DNA of 64,000 nt from an uncultured Ruminococcus sp. (lineage in GTDB: Bacteria; Bacillota; Clostridia; Oscillospirales; Ruminococcaceae), in assembly GCA_900539835.1 (NCBI GenBank), contig UQDR01000011.1:1-64000 (forward strand), given 5' to 3'. Shown one piece after another: positions 17,415-25,479 of the stretch. Below the pieces are notes generated by a model, which made no database searches, had not been told where the DNA came from, and saw nothing but the letters and a program-made list of their open reading frames with translations. Positions within the stretch are counted from its first letter, which is position 1. The number at the start of each line of letters is the position of its first letter. The position numbers and the translations under genes were made by a program.

Positions 17415-18647
17415 ATGAGCTACATATTGAAAAATATAAAGCAGTTTTCAACGAAAAGTACGATGATTTTCGTACTTTTCGTTGTCTGTGAAATTTCTGC
17501 GGTGTTAATTATTTTGTTTTCCTATGGAACTTTCAATCATTTTCAGACAGAAAAGGACATTGAATCCAAAATGATTGACCAGCAGCATTTCAGTATATCC
17601 TTTGGTAATATTGTTGATACAATAAAGGACGAATCAGGAAATACATTATATTATAACGGCGACGGAGTTATAACTGTTGCTCAATTTAGACAAGTGCTTG
17701 ATAAACTTGATGATAAAACAAAAAGCCGATTGCCAGGGTTTTATTTTATTATAAATAATGAAGACAAAGGCTTTTTGAATTATTTAAATAATGACGAAGT
17801 GGTTGTTCAGACAAATGATGAGGACATAAGTGATTTATTGCCTTTTATTGAGTTTAGACTTGAGTTTAATGAAAATTTAAATGATTATAGTCTTTATGAA
17901 GAATATCTGAATAACTTCTATATGATTAAAGGCAGATTTTTTACTTATGAAGAATATGCCAGCGATAAAAATCTTATCGTTCTGCCTATTGAAGGAAAAG
18001 AAGAATTGCTGGGAGAAACTATAGATTTTCTTGGTAAAAAGTATACTGTGATCGGTTTTAGCGGCGATACTGGCTCTCAGGTCCCATTTAAAACTGTCGG
18101 CGGAGATAATACTATTAAGTATATATCAATTCTTGACGATAATGTTATTATGATTCAGGATTATTATAAGCTGAGAGAGGCTTTTGTCAGCGTAATGGGT
18201 GATCAGGTTCTGTTTCCCCCTGTTAATGCTGTTGATTTTTCTGAAATTAAGTTTTTTAATTCAATAATCTATATTTCTGTAGCTTTAGCAGTGGTGTCTG
18301 CAATAAACCTGGCAATATTATTTAGATATGTTCTTAATTCAAGACGAAAGCAATTAGCAATATTCCTTATTAATGGATGTACGAGAAATAAACTGCGCAG
18401 AATGTATATTATAGAAATACTTATTATCTCAGTAACGGTATTTTTAGTATTTTCATGTGTTTATCATTTTGTTATTCTGCCTAAGCTATCATTTTTCTTT
18501 GATTATATAGCTGAAATGTATAATATTAGAACTTATATTTCTATGTTTGTGATTTATCTGATTTCTATTTATATTTTTCTTAATGTAGTTATTGTTTCTG
18601 GAAATCATAAGTCCCCGGTTGTTTTACTGAAGAAAAGGGGAAGATAA
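17415..18647 (+). CDS. Module 4 permease A, FtsX/MacB-like ABC permease
   Basis: 410 residues from the ATG at 17415, chosen because MSYILKNIKQF aligns with the module 1 start and GGTGGAG lies just upstream; a GTG at 17406 is possible. Subfamily I: FSYGTFNHF and ISFGNIVDT parallel module 1 FGTYQNF and IGFGNIIEE. Helix 1 at about 17-38, a long acidic external domain, three C-terminal helices. The docking-loop Cys is replaced by Asn (INGCTRNK). It starts 13 bases after the secreted-protein stop. Confidence 0.8.
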   Translation: MSYILKNIKQFSTKSTMIFVLFVVCEISAVLIILFSYGTFNHFQTEKDIESKMIDQQHFSISFGNIVDTIKDESGNTLYYNGDGVITVAQFRQVLDKLDDKTKSRLPGFYFIINNEDKGFLNYLNNDEVVVQTNDEDISDLLPFIEFRLEFNENLNDYSLYEEYLNNFYMIKGRFFTYEEYASDKNLIVLPIEGKEELLGETIDFLGKKYTVIGFSGDTGSQVPFKTVGGDNTIKYISILDDNVIMIQDYYKLREAFVSVMGDQVLFPPVNAVDFSEIKFFNSIIYISVALAVVSAINLAILFRYVLNSRRKQLAIFLINGCTRNKLRRMYIIEILIISVTVFLVFSCVYHFVILPKLSFFFDYIAEMYNIRTYISMFVIYLISIYIFLNVVIVSGNHKSPVVLLKKRGR

Positions 18648-18648
18648 A

Positions 18649-19929
18649 ATGATTAAATATGGTATAAAGGAATTTATAAGAAATATTTACAGCAATATTT
18701 TTATAGCTGTTCAACTTGCGGTAACTTTAATTATTGCAATTGCCAGTGTCTCATCGGTGTTGTCAAGAACTGAGCTTTATGCTCCTGTAGAGGACTTTAT
18801 TGACGGCAATGGGTATTTTATAGATAGCTTGTTTGATTCGGCAGAACTGAATTCCGCATTGGAAGAGATTGAGGAGATTAAAAATACTTATTCAGCTCTT
18901 GATACAAATATGTTTTATTCCATTAAAAATAACAATGAACTTACAGAAGTTGACGAAAGCTGTAAGTATGTATCAGCATTGACGGATGACTATATAAAAG
19001 CTTATACTCCACACATGAAATCAGGAGTTTGGCTTGATGATTATACTGCCGGTGATAAAGATGAATTGTTTGCGGTTGCTACGGAAAATGATTATTACAA
19101 AACCGGTGACACCGTTACCGCTGCCTATAAATACCGTGTAGGAAAAATGAGTCCATCTGATGAAAACTATGATGAATATGATCCTTATAAATATGAATAC
19201 AAGCAGTTTAAGATAAAAATTATAGGAGTAGTTGAAGATAATTCAAAAATACTTGGTTTCAATAAAGGCATTTTTGTTGCCGACGGAGTGGATGTAGAGA
19301 ACTCATCGGATTTCAGAGAGCTTTATACAACGGTTAATAAATATGTAGACTTTATGCTTATAATGCCTGAAAAAGTAATAAAAAATACTGGGTGCGAGGT
19401 TTATCCGTCCGGTAATAGGATCGTTACATTAAAGGACGGAACAAGTGATGATAGAAATCTTGAAATAATGAGATATTTAAGACAATATGGAATTGTTACG
19501 GAATTAGATGAATTCAGAGATAATACAGTAATTTATATCAATGGACAGTTGATAAAACTGATTCCGTTTCTGATATGTACAATGATTCTTGTAGTTGTAA
19601 GCTCGGTGTCTATTTCAGCATTAAATGCAAAGAAGAGGATAAAGTATTTTGGTATTCTATATATTTGCGGTTCACGATGGAAAGGTTGTTTATATGTAAA
19701 TCTGGTAAATAATCTTATAACAGCATTTATGTCCGGAGTTGTAACTTATGTTATAATAAAGATGCTTGAAATTACAGATATTTTGACAACCACTGTTATT
19801 TCTATGGGGCTATGGCAATTTGTTGCTTGTCTTGTGATTATTATAATTTACCTTGTATGTTCATTTGTTATGCCGATAGTCATTATGAGCAGAAATACAC
19901 CTAAAGAAATATTAACATCAAGTGAATAA
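18649..19929 (+). CDS. Module 4 permease B, FtsX/MacB-like ABC permease
   Basis: 426 residues, the longest B permease. It begins one base after permease A with AGGGGAAG upstream. Its external domain carries an insertion rich in Asp/Tyr/Lys (about 165-185). The loop motif is diverged to ICGSRWKGC (about 340). Its C-terminal TPKEILTSSE resembles TSKEILTSNE of module 5 permease B, so the B permeases group as 2+3 and 4+5, which differs from the A grouping. Confidence 0.8.
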   Translation: MIKYGIKEFIRNIYSNIFIAVQLAVTLIIAIASVSSVLSRTELYAPVEDFIDGNGYFIDSLFDSAELNSALEEIEEIKNTYSALDTNMFYSIKNNNELTEVDESCKYVSALTDDYIKAYTPHMKSGVWLDDYTAGDKDELFAVATENDYYKTGDTVTAAYKYRVGKMSPSDENYDEYDPYKYEYKQFKIKIIGVVEDNSKILGFNKGIFVADGVDVENSSDFRELYTTVNKYVDFMLIMPEKVIKNTGCEVYPSGNRIVTLKDGTSDDRNLEIMRYLRQYGIVTELDEFRDNTVIYINGQLIKLIPFLICTMILVVVSSVSISALNAKKRIKYFGILYICGSRWKGCLYVNLVNNLITAFMSGVVTYVIIKMLEITDILTTTVISMGLWQFVACLVIIIIYLVCSFVMPIVIMSRNTPKEILTSSE

Positions 19930-20044
19930 AATTTGAAGCAATTTTCTTTTGTATTTATGCCTAAATTCTATATAATCAAAGCCTTAAAAAAGTAGAAATA
20001 AATTGTAATATGTAGAAACAAGGTATTTACTTTTTATATAAAAT

Positions 20045-20101
20045 TTGACAAGATGCGATTTATATGCTATAATATAAAATAGTTAACAAGATGTCTGTTA
20101 A
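20045..20101 (+). promoter_or_regulatory. Module 5 promoter with downstream inverted repeat
   Basis: TTGACA (20045-20050), 17 bases, TATAAT (20068-20073); TTAACA-AGATGTC-TGTTAA at 20083-20101. It probably also drives the shared ATPase gene. Confidence 0.85.
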
Positions 20102-20120
20102 TAAAGGTTTTAATATGATG

Positions 20121-20127
20121 AAAAAAA
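20121..20127 (+). other. A7 tract putting the module 5 signal peptide out of frame
   Basis: ATG codons at 20115 and 20118 are followed by seven A, the same arrangement as module 1. Confidence 0.85.
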
Positions 20128-20151
20128 TCATCAAAAAGAATCGCAGCAGTT

Positions 20152-20544
20152 ATGATGATGCTCTCAGGTTCATCAATTGGAGCAAGTGCAGCTTCTCCTT
20201 ATACTTTAAAAAGTTATTCAGAGAATGGAAGTAACGGTTATATTAGTACTAGTATGTTTACATATAAGTATAATAACTCGTATAAAAGATCCGTACAGTG
20301 TGCAACAACTTGTAAAAAGAACGGGTCATGGTATATGTATGTAAGCGCAACATTAAAGGATAAAAATATGAATGATTTATCTACTGACGGAAAATCATTA
20401 GGAAATATGACTACTGGAAGTTCTTTGACTGCTATTGCAACTAAAACTTCATCAAGTATTAAATATGCATATAATTATAGTTATTTAAGAACGACAGCTA
20501 ATGCTAGTTCTAAAGATTTTACAATAATGATTAACGCTTTTTAA
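20152..20544 (+). CDS. Module 5 small secreted protein (subfamily II)
   Basis: The conserved frame has signal-peptide core MMMLSGSSIGASAA and a mature part of about 115 residues, rich in Ser, Thr, Tyr and Lys with two Cys (QCATTC). It is related to the module 2 and 3 proteins through N-SYKRSVQC / NKAYIRNLTTC. The start with a ribosome-binding site lies one base out of frame at the A7 tract. It is the secreted protein encoded closest to the only ATPase. Confidence 0.7.
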   Translation: MMMLSGSSIGASAASPYTLKSYSENGSNGYISTSMFTYKYNNSYKRSVQCATTCKKNGSWYMYVSATLKDKNMNDLSTDGKSLGNMTTGSSLTAIATKTSSSIKYAYNYSYLRTTANASSKDFTIMINAF

Positions 20545-20557
20545 AATGTACATAAAT

Positions 20558-20592
20558 AAATGCTTAATGAGTTTTTTGCTCGTTAAGCATTT
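20558..20592 (+). other. Intercistronic stem-loop, module 5
   Basis: AAATGCTTAA(T)GAG pairs with CTCGTTAAGCATTT around a T-rich loop. As in module 2 there is no T-run after the stem. It separates the secreted-protein gene from the permeases. Confidence 0.65.
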
Positions 20593-20610
20593 ATATAAGG
20601 AGAAGCTTAA

Positions 20611-21792
20611 ATGATAAAACATAAATTATCAGTATATATATTAATTATAATAACTATAGTTGCTACTGCCGGAGTAATATGTTTTTCTTTTGGTACATAT
20701 ATGAATTATCACGCTATAATTCAAGAGGGTGAATCTGAATCACGAACTATAATTTTAGATGCCGAAAATACTGATGAATATATGAATTCATTAATAACTA
20801 AAGGCAATCTTATTGAAATGCTGACGGCTCTGCCTGTTGATATTCAAAATTCTATAAATTCCGTTTGGTGTCAAATTATAGGAGAAGATGATATATATTA
20901 TCCACATAATTTGTATAGCTTTTATTTTCGCCCTGAAAATGGTAAAATAGTAGATGGTTTTGAAGAAAATCTTTTTAAAGACGATGATTATGCTGAAGGT
21001 AAAAGGTATGTGAAAATCGGAACAGGACTATATGAGAATACATACATGCCTTTTTCATTATCAGTTGAAGGTTATCCGGGAGAAGAGCCATGGACTAATG
21101 TTAATAAAGTCAGTGAAAATCAAAGAAGTATTAAAATAAATGGATTTGATTATGAAATTATTGGAAGTACCGATGAATCATATGATCCGGTTTCGGCGTT
21201 TGTGTATTTTCCTTTTACATCATTAGCTGAAAATACACCAATACGTGCTCAGGCAGATGGAACTGATGCTGTTGAGATAGATTTTAACGATATAATAACA
21301 GCAAAACAATATAAAGCGATAAATGATACTGTTAATATGCATATGAATGGTATTGCTGTGGTGGAACCTATTGAATTGACAGAAACGACTGAAACTTATT
21401 ATTATAAGACTATTATTTTAATAACAATACTAATTACTATTCTTTCAGCAATAAATATAGCTTTTTTATATAGATATATTATTGAACAGGATAAGAAAAA
21501 GATTAATATAAAAAGGTTATGCGGTTGTACACGTTTAAAAGCTATTGCAATTTATTTATTAAGATATAGCCTTATTTCATTTCCCTTATTTATTCTAACT
21601 GAACTTTGTTATGATAGATTTTTGCTCCCTAATTTAGCAGATTTCTTCCCATATATCACAGGTGCTTATAGCATTGTGATTTATAGTATAATATTTGGAA
21701 TTTTTGTTTTATTGTCAATTGTGATTCTACTTTGTGTGTTTCTCTATGATATTCCAATAAAGATTTCAAAGCTTGGGGAGGCGATAAAGTGA
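20611..21792 (+). CDS. Module 5 permease A, FtsX/MacB-like ABC permease
   Basis: 393 residues, subfamily II, with a shortened cytoplasmic N-terminus (starts MIKHKLSVYIL). Helix 1 at about 7-29, external domain with PFTSLAENTPIRAQ, helices near 270-290, 315-335 and 350-378, loop motif RLCGCTRLK (about 303). AAGGAG lies 8 bases before the ATG. It overlaps permease B by four bases. Confidence 0.8.
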   Translation: MIKHKLSVYILIIITIVATAGVICFSFGTYMNYHAIIQEGESESRTIILDAENTDEYMNSLITKGNLIEMLTALPVDIQNSINSVWCQIIGEDDIYYPHNLYSFYFRPENGKIVDGFEENLFKDDDYAEGKRYVKIGTGLYENTYMPFSLSVEGYPGEEPWTNVNKVSENQRSIKINGFDYEIIGSTDESYDPVSAFVYFPFTSLAENTPIRAQADGTDAVEIDFNDIITAKQYKAINDTVNMHMNGIAVVEPIELTETTETYYYKTIILITILITILSAINIAFLYRYIIEQDKKKINIKRLCGCTRLKAIAIYLLRYSLISFPLFILTELCYDRFLLPNLADFFPYITGAYSIVIYSIIFGIFVLLSIVILLCVFLYDIPIKISKLGEAIK

Positions 21793-22964
21793 TTTTTAAA
21801 TTAGCGGTTAAGCAATTATTTAAAAATAAATTATCCAATATAATTATAATATTTCAGCTTTTTGTTATATTGATACTTACCTTAACAATGGTGTCAACAA
21901 TATTGTCCAGAGGAAAATATTTTTTCCCTTTTAAAGACATGCTTGATAAACCCGGGGTTATATGTTCATTAACCGGTAATGCAGAATCTGAAGTAAATAA
22001 AAACCTTCAGGAAGTTGACAGTTCTATATTTACATATATGACCTTTTTTGATTATGATAATATTCAATTTCAAGTGTATAGTTATAAAGAAGACTATTTA
22101 GATAAGGTTAAACCAACAATTTCGGACGGAAATTGGCTGACTGAAAGTCAGGATGATAAGTATATTCATGCAGTAATTACTGAGAATGAATATGGAATAA
22201 AAACAGGTGATTTTATTTCTTACGAAGATAAAAAAATAAAAGTTATAGGAGTTGCTGCCGATAATACTTATTTATATGGTTATACAAGCGGCGAAAACGG
22301 AGATATAAATCAGGATTTCAGAGATCTATTCAGAGTTTACAATCATAATTATGAGATTGCAGAAATGAATGGTTCTGTACCTAAAGTATTAATGCCTTAT
22401 GAAGATGCAAAAAAACTTGGATTAGAAACTGTGGTTTATGGACATTGTATTATATCTTTTAACGAAGATATATCTGATAAAATGATAAAACAAAACAAGC
22501 AAGCTATTTTAGGTATGCATGGCTCAATTTATGCAGATAACAGTACTGCTTTAAAAAATAGTGAAAAATTAGTATATAATCAAGTGTATTTGCTTCTTCC
22601 AATCATTATATGTGTGTTTCTGATTACTGCAATCAGTGTAATCAGTGTCAATGCAATTACGGTTAGGCGGCAATTAAAAAATTATGCTATATATAATATT
22701 TGCGGACTAAGTTGGAAAAAGTGCTGTTTAATTAATTTATTTTCATCTATAATAATGTGTTTGGTAGCTATTATAATGATGGTGATTAGTGTTGTATTAA
22801 CAAAATACATTAGTTTCTTTTCTCAAACAGTTATTGACTTTGGTATTATACAGGTTTTATCTTGCGTATTTCTTATAGTCGTTTATTTGATTTTGGCGAT
22901 GATAATGCCTATAATAGTAATGAAGAATAATACATCAAAAGAAATTCTGACATCAAATGAATAA
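21789..22964 (+). CDS. Module 5 permease B, FtsX/MacB-like ABC permease
   Basis: 391 residues from a GTG start (GTGA overlap with permease A; GGGGAGG upstream). One N-terminal helix, external domain, ICGLSWKKC loop (about 306) and three C-terminal helices; C-terminus TSKEILTSNE. It ends 10 bases before the ATPase start, so modules 5A, 5B and the ATPase form one transcript. Confidence 0.8.
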   Translation: MIFKLAVKQLFKNKLSNIIIIFQLFVILILTLTMVSTILSRGKYFFPFKDMLDKPGVICSLTGNAESEVNKNLQEVDSSIFTYMTFFDYDNIQFQVYSYKEDYLDKVKPTISDGNWLTESQDDKYIHAVITENEYGIKTGDFISYEDKKIKVIGVAADNTYLYGYTSGENGDINQDFRDLFRVYNHNYEIAEMNGSVPKVLMPYEDAKKLGLETVVYGHCIISFNEDISDKMIKQNKQAILGMHGSIYADNSTALKNSEKLVYNQVYLLLPIIICVFLITAISVISVNAITVRRQLKNYAIYNICGLSWKKCCLINLFSSIIMCLVAIIMMVISVVLTKYISFFSQTVIDFGIIQVLSCVFLIVVYLILAMIMPIIVMKNNTSKEILTSNE

Positions 22965-22974
22965 GGAGAAAATC

Positions 22975-23640
22975 ATGATAAAATTAAATAACATAGTGAA
23001 AGTATATAATCCTAAAAAAGCAAATGAATTTAAGGCGCTCCATGAAGTTTCATGTGAAATTCAGGACGGAGAAATGGTGGCTGTTATCGGTCAGTCCGGA
23101 GCAGGAAAGTCAACGCTTTTACATATATTAGCCTGCATTGACAGCTATCAGAAAGGCGAATATGTAATTGACGGAACACTTGTAAAAAATCTCTCAGAAC
23201 GTCAATATGCAAAGATTCGTAATGAAAAGATCGGAATGGTAATGCAGGATTTTGCCCTTGTTGAGGACTTCACAGCGCTTGAAAATGTTATGATCCCCTT
23301 GAACTTTTCAAAACGCAAAATCAAAGGGAAGAAAGAAAAAGCTCTTTCTGCTTTGAAATCCGTCGGCATTGAGGATCTAGCAAAAAAGCCATGTAATAAG
23401 CTTTCCGGCGGTCAGAAACAACGTGTCGCAATAGCAAGAGCTATTGTTAACGATCCAAGTATGATCCTTGCTGACGAGCCAACAGGTGCGCTTGATACAA
23501 AAACCTCGGAAGAAATTATGGAGCTGTTCAAATCTTTGAATAAAGAAGGTAAAACAATTGTTATCGTTACTCATGACCCTAAAGTCGCAAATCAGTGCGA
23601 CAGAATAATTGAAATTTCTGACGGAAGAATATTATCATAA
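22975..23640 (+). CDS. ABC transporter ATPase serving the permease array
   Basis: 221 residues, LolD/MacB/BceA type, cytoplasmic. Walker A GQSGAGKST (about 38-46), Q-loop VMQDF, signature LSGGQKQRVAIARA (about 142-155), Walker B MILADEPTGALD (about 162-173) and H-loop VTHDP (about 197) are all intact. AAGGAG precedes the ATG at 22975; an upstream ATG at 22957 overlaps permease 5B and would use no good ribosome-binding site. It is the only ATPase near five permease pairs. I infer that it energises all of them, but further ATPases elsewhere in the genome cannot be excluded. Confidence 0.92.
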   Translation: MIKLNNIVKVYNPKKANEFKALHEVSCEIQDGEMVAVIGQSGAGKSTLLHILACIDSYQKGEYVIDGTLVKNLSERQYAKIRNEKIGMVMQDFALVEDFTALENVMIPLNFSKRKIKGKKEKALSALKSVGIEDLAKKPCNKLSGGQKQRVAIARAIVNDPSMILADEPTGALDTKTSEEIMELFKSLNKEGKTIVIVTHDPKVANQCDRIIEISDGRILS

Positions 23641-23678
23641 AATAGTTTTAACCTGTTCATAAATATCAAAACTTTTTT

Positions 23679-23717
23679 AAACTCTGTTTCTGTTAAAAAT
23701 AAGAGGCAGAGTTTTTT
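23679..23717 (+). terminator. Terminator of the permease/ATPase array
   Basis: AACTCTGTTTCT pairs with AGAGGCAGAGTT (two G-T pairs), followed by TTTT. I see no comparable terminator between the five modules. Confidence 0.85.
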
Positions 23718-23762
23718 ATGTGTCAAAATTTTAAGTAACAACATCGTTTTTCTCGGTTTTCA

Positions 23763-23792
23763 TTGACAAGTCGGTAAAAAATGTCGTATAAT
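23763..23792 (+). promoter_or_regulatory. Promoter of the DUF5685/J-domain operon
   Basis: TTGACA (23763-23768), 18 bases, TATAAT (23787-23792). The leader of about 140 bases has two hairpins: GTGTGAA/TTCACAC (about 23849-23869) and a 12-of-13-bp inverted repeat CAAATTTGTTGCA / TGCATCAAATTTG (23871-23883, 23908-23920) ending just before the ribosome-binding site. Confidence 0.75.
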
Positions 23793-23939
23793 ATAGTTAA
23801 TTATCACATAGAATACACAATGATGTAGTATATTAATCAAGAAGATAGTGTGAAGTTTTATTTTCACACTCAAATTTGTTGCAATGCAGAATACAAAATT
23901 GTCTTAATGCATCAAATTTGAAAAGAAATGGAGTTTCTT

Positions 23940-24854
23940 ATGTTCGGATATATCAGAGCCTTTAAGCCATATATGCGTGTGTGCGAATATGATACATACC
24001 GTGCGGTTTATTGCGGACTTTGCAAGAGAATAGGCAGAGAATTCGGCTTTGTCCCCAGATTTTCTCTGAGCTATGATTTTACATTTCTTGCATTAATGGA
24101 TATGTCACTTAATCAAATTAAAATATGTGCCGAGAAACAAAGATGTATTGCACATCCGCTAAAAAAAAGATTTTGCCTGTCCTGTAACAGCGGAGTAGAT
24201 TATTCAGCCTCTGCGGCAATGCTTTTGGTTTATCATAAACTAAAAGATGACCTTGAGGATAAGGATATAAAAAGTAAAATCCGAGCGCTGCTTCTGCTTC
24301 CTTTTTTTAAAAGACCATATAAAAAATCAAGGATTAAATATCCCAATCTTGCCAATAATATTGAGAAGCAAATGATTTTGCAAAGAAAAATAGAGCATGA
24401 AAAATGCGCAAGCATCGATAAAGCTTGTGAGCCTACAGCAATAATAATGCAGGAGATTTTCGGAGCTTTAAACGGTGAACATAATAAAAAGGACCTTATG
24501 AGATTCGGTTATCTCTTGGGTAGATTTATCTATATCTGTGATGCCTTTGACGACGTTAAAGAGGATTATAAAAAAGGCAATTACAATCCATTGCTTCTTA
24601 TATTTGAATTAAATAACGGCAAGGGCGAAATTCCTGTTGAAAGATTTGAGAAAATAAAAGAGTATGTTACCGACAGCATTAATTTTACTTTAGGAGAATT
24701 GGCGGAAACATATGTTAAATTGAATATAGAAATGTATAAGCCTATAATAGATAATGTGATTTATCTCGGCTTAAAAAATGTCTTTGACCTTGTAAAATCC
24801 GAAAAATTCAAAAGAAAATTACGGGAGGAAAAAACTAATGAACGATCCGTATAA
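23940..24854 (+). CDS. DUF5685-like protein
   Basis: 304 residues beginning MFGYIRAFKPYMRVCEYD, which I recognise as the DUF5685 type start; function unknown. Cys motifs CGLC (about 29-32) and later isolated Cys suggest a metal or disulfide site. The middle has a basic region and a largely helical C-terminal half with LLGRFIYICDAFDDVKED. GGAG sits 6 bases before the ATG at 23940; an in-frame ATG at 23928 overlaps this GGAG and is less likely. It overlaps the J-domain gene by 17 bases, so the products may act together. Confidence 0.75.
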   Translation: MFGYIRAFKPYMRVCEYDTYRAVYCGLCKRIGREFGFVPRFSLSYDFTFLALMDMSLNQIKICAEKQRCIAHPLKKRFCLSCNSGVDYSASAAMLLVYHKLKDDLEDKDIKSKIRALLLLPFFKRPYKKSRIKYPNLANNIEKQMILQRKIEHEKCASIDKACEPTAIIMQEIFGALNGEHNKKDLMRFGYLLGRFIYICDAFDDVKEDYKKGNYNPLLLIFELNNGKGEIPVERFEKIKEYVTDSINFTLGELAETYVKLNIEMYKPIIDNVIYLGLKNVFDLVKSEKFKRKLREEKTNERSV

Positions 24855-25464
24855 GGTGCTGGGAGTATCTCCTAACGCAACGGAAGAGGAAATTAAAACA
24901 GCATATAAAGAGCTTGTGAAAAAATATCATCCTGATAAGTATCAGGACAGTCCGTTGAAAGATGTGGCTGAAGAAAAAATGGCTGAGGTTAATGCCGCTT
25001 ACGATAATATTATAAATTCACGCAGATCCGGCGGTTTCACCGGTTCAGGCAGTAGCTATTCAAACAGCGGAAATTCAGAATATTCGGGTGTCAATTATTA
25101 CGATATCCGTCGTCTGATCCAAACCGGCGATATTACAAGAGCTGATAGCTTGTTGGATTCCGTGCCTTCAAATGAACGAAATGCAGAGTGGTTTTTCTTA
25201 AAGGGAAGCGTGTGTTATACAAGAGGATGGCTTAATGAAGCTTATCAGAATTTTTCTGCGGCAGTTTCAATGGCTCCGGCTAATATGGAGTACCGCTCAG
25301 CCCTTAATCAAATGGATCAGCAGAGAAACGGTTATATGAGAGGAAATCCTATGGGCGGATATGGCAATAATGACGTGAATAGACAAATGGATTGCTGTAC
25401 AAGCCTTTGCTGTGCAGATTGCTGCTGTGAAATGATGGGCGGAGATTTGATACCATGCTGTTAA
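24838..25464 (+). CDS. J-domain protein with Cys-rich tail
   Basis: 208 residues. The N-terminal J domain (1-60) has the essential HPD at 31-33, so it should stimulate an Hsp70 (DnaK). It lacks the G/F and zinc domains of DnaJ proper. A Gly/Ser linker (about 63-85) leads to a TPR-like helical segment (RADSLLDSVPSNERNAEWFF, then a second repeat). The tail ends in CCTSLCCADCCCEMMGG and CC, ten Cys in about 26 residues. Such a tail suggests metal binding or palmitoylation-like anchoring; neither is shown. Translationally coupled to the DUF5685 gene. Confidence 0.85.
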   Translation: MNDPYKVLGVSPNATEEEIKTAYKELVKKYHPDKYQDSPLKDVAEEKMAEVNAAYDNIINSRRSGGFTGSGSSYSNSGNSEYSGVNYYDIRRLIQTGDITRADSLLDSVPSNERNAEWFFLKGSVCYTRGWLNEAYQNFSAAVSMAPANMEYRSALNQMDQQRNGYMRGNPMGGYGNNDVNRQMDCCTSLCCADCCCEMMGGDLIPCC

Positions 25465-25479
25465 AGAGGTGAAAACGCT

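Larger units (their letters stand above)
19935..20192 (+). repeat. 258-base direct repeat, copy 2 (module 5)
   Basis: Near-identical copy of 7784-8041, 12151 bases downstream and in the same orientation. Recombination between the two would delete four modules and leave one module with the ATPase. Confidence 0.9.

Noticed and set aside
7894..20101. Regularly repeated sequences as a CRISPR array
   Set aside because: Copies are about 3 kb apart, contain promoters and are followed by genes; there is no short repeat-spacer pattern.
8001..23640. Firm label as a lactococcin 972 bacteriocin locus
   Set aside because: The architecture is similar, but the permease is two separate proteins and no Lcn972 sequence signature is clear by eye.
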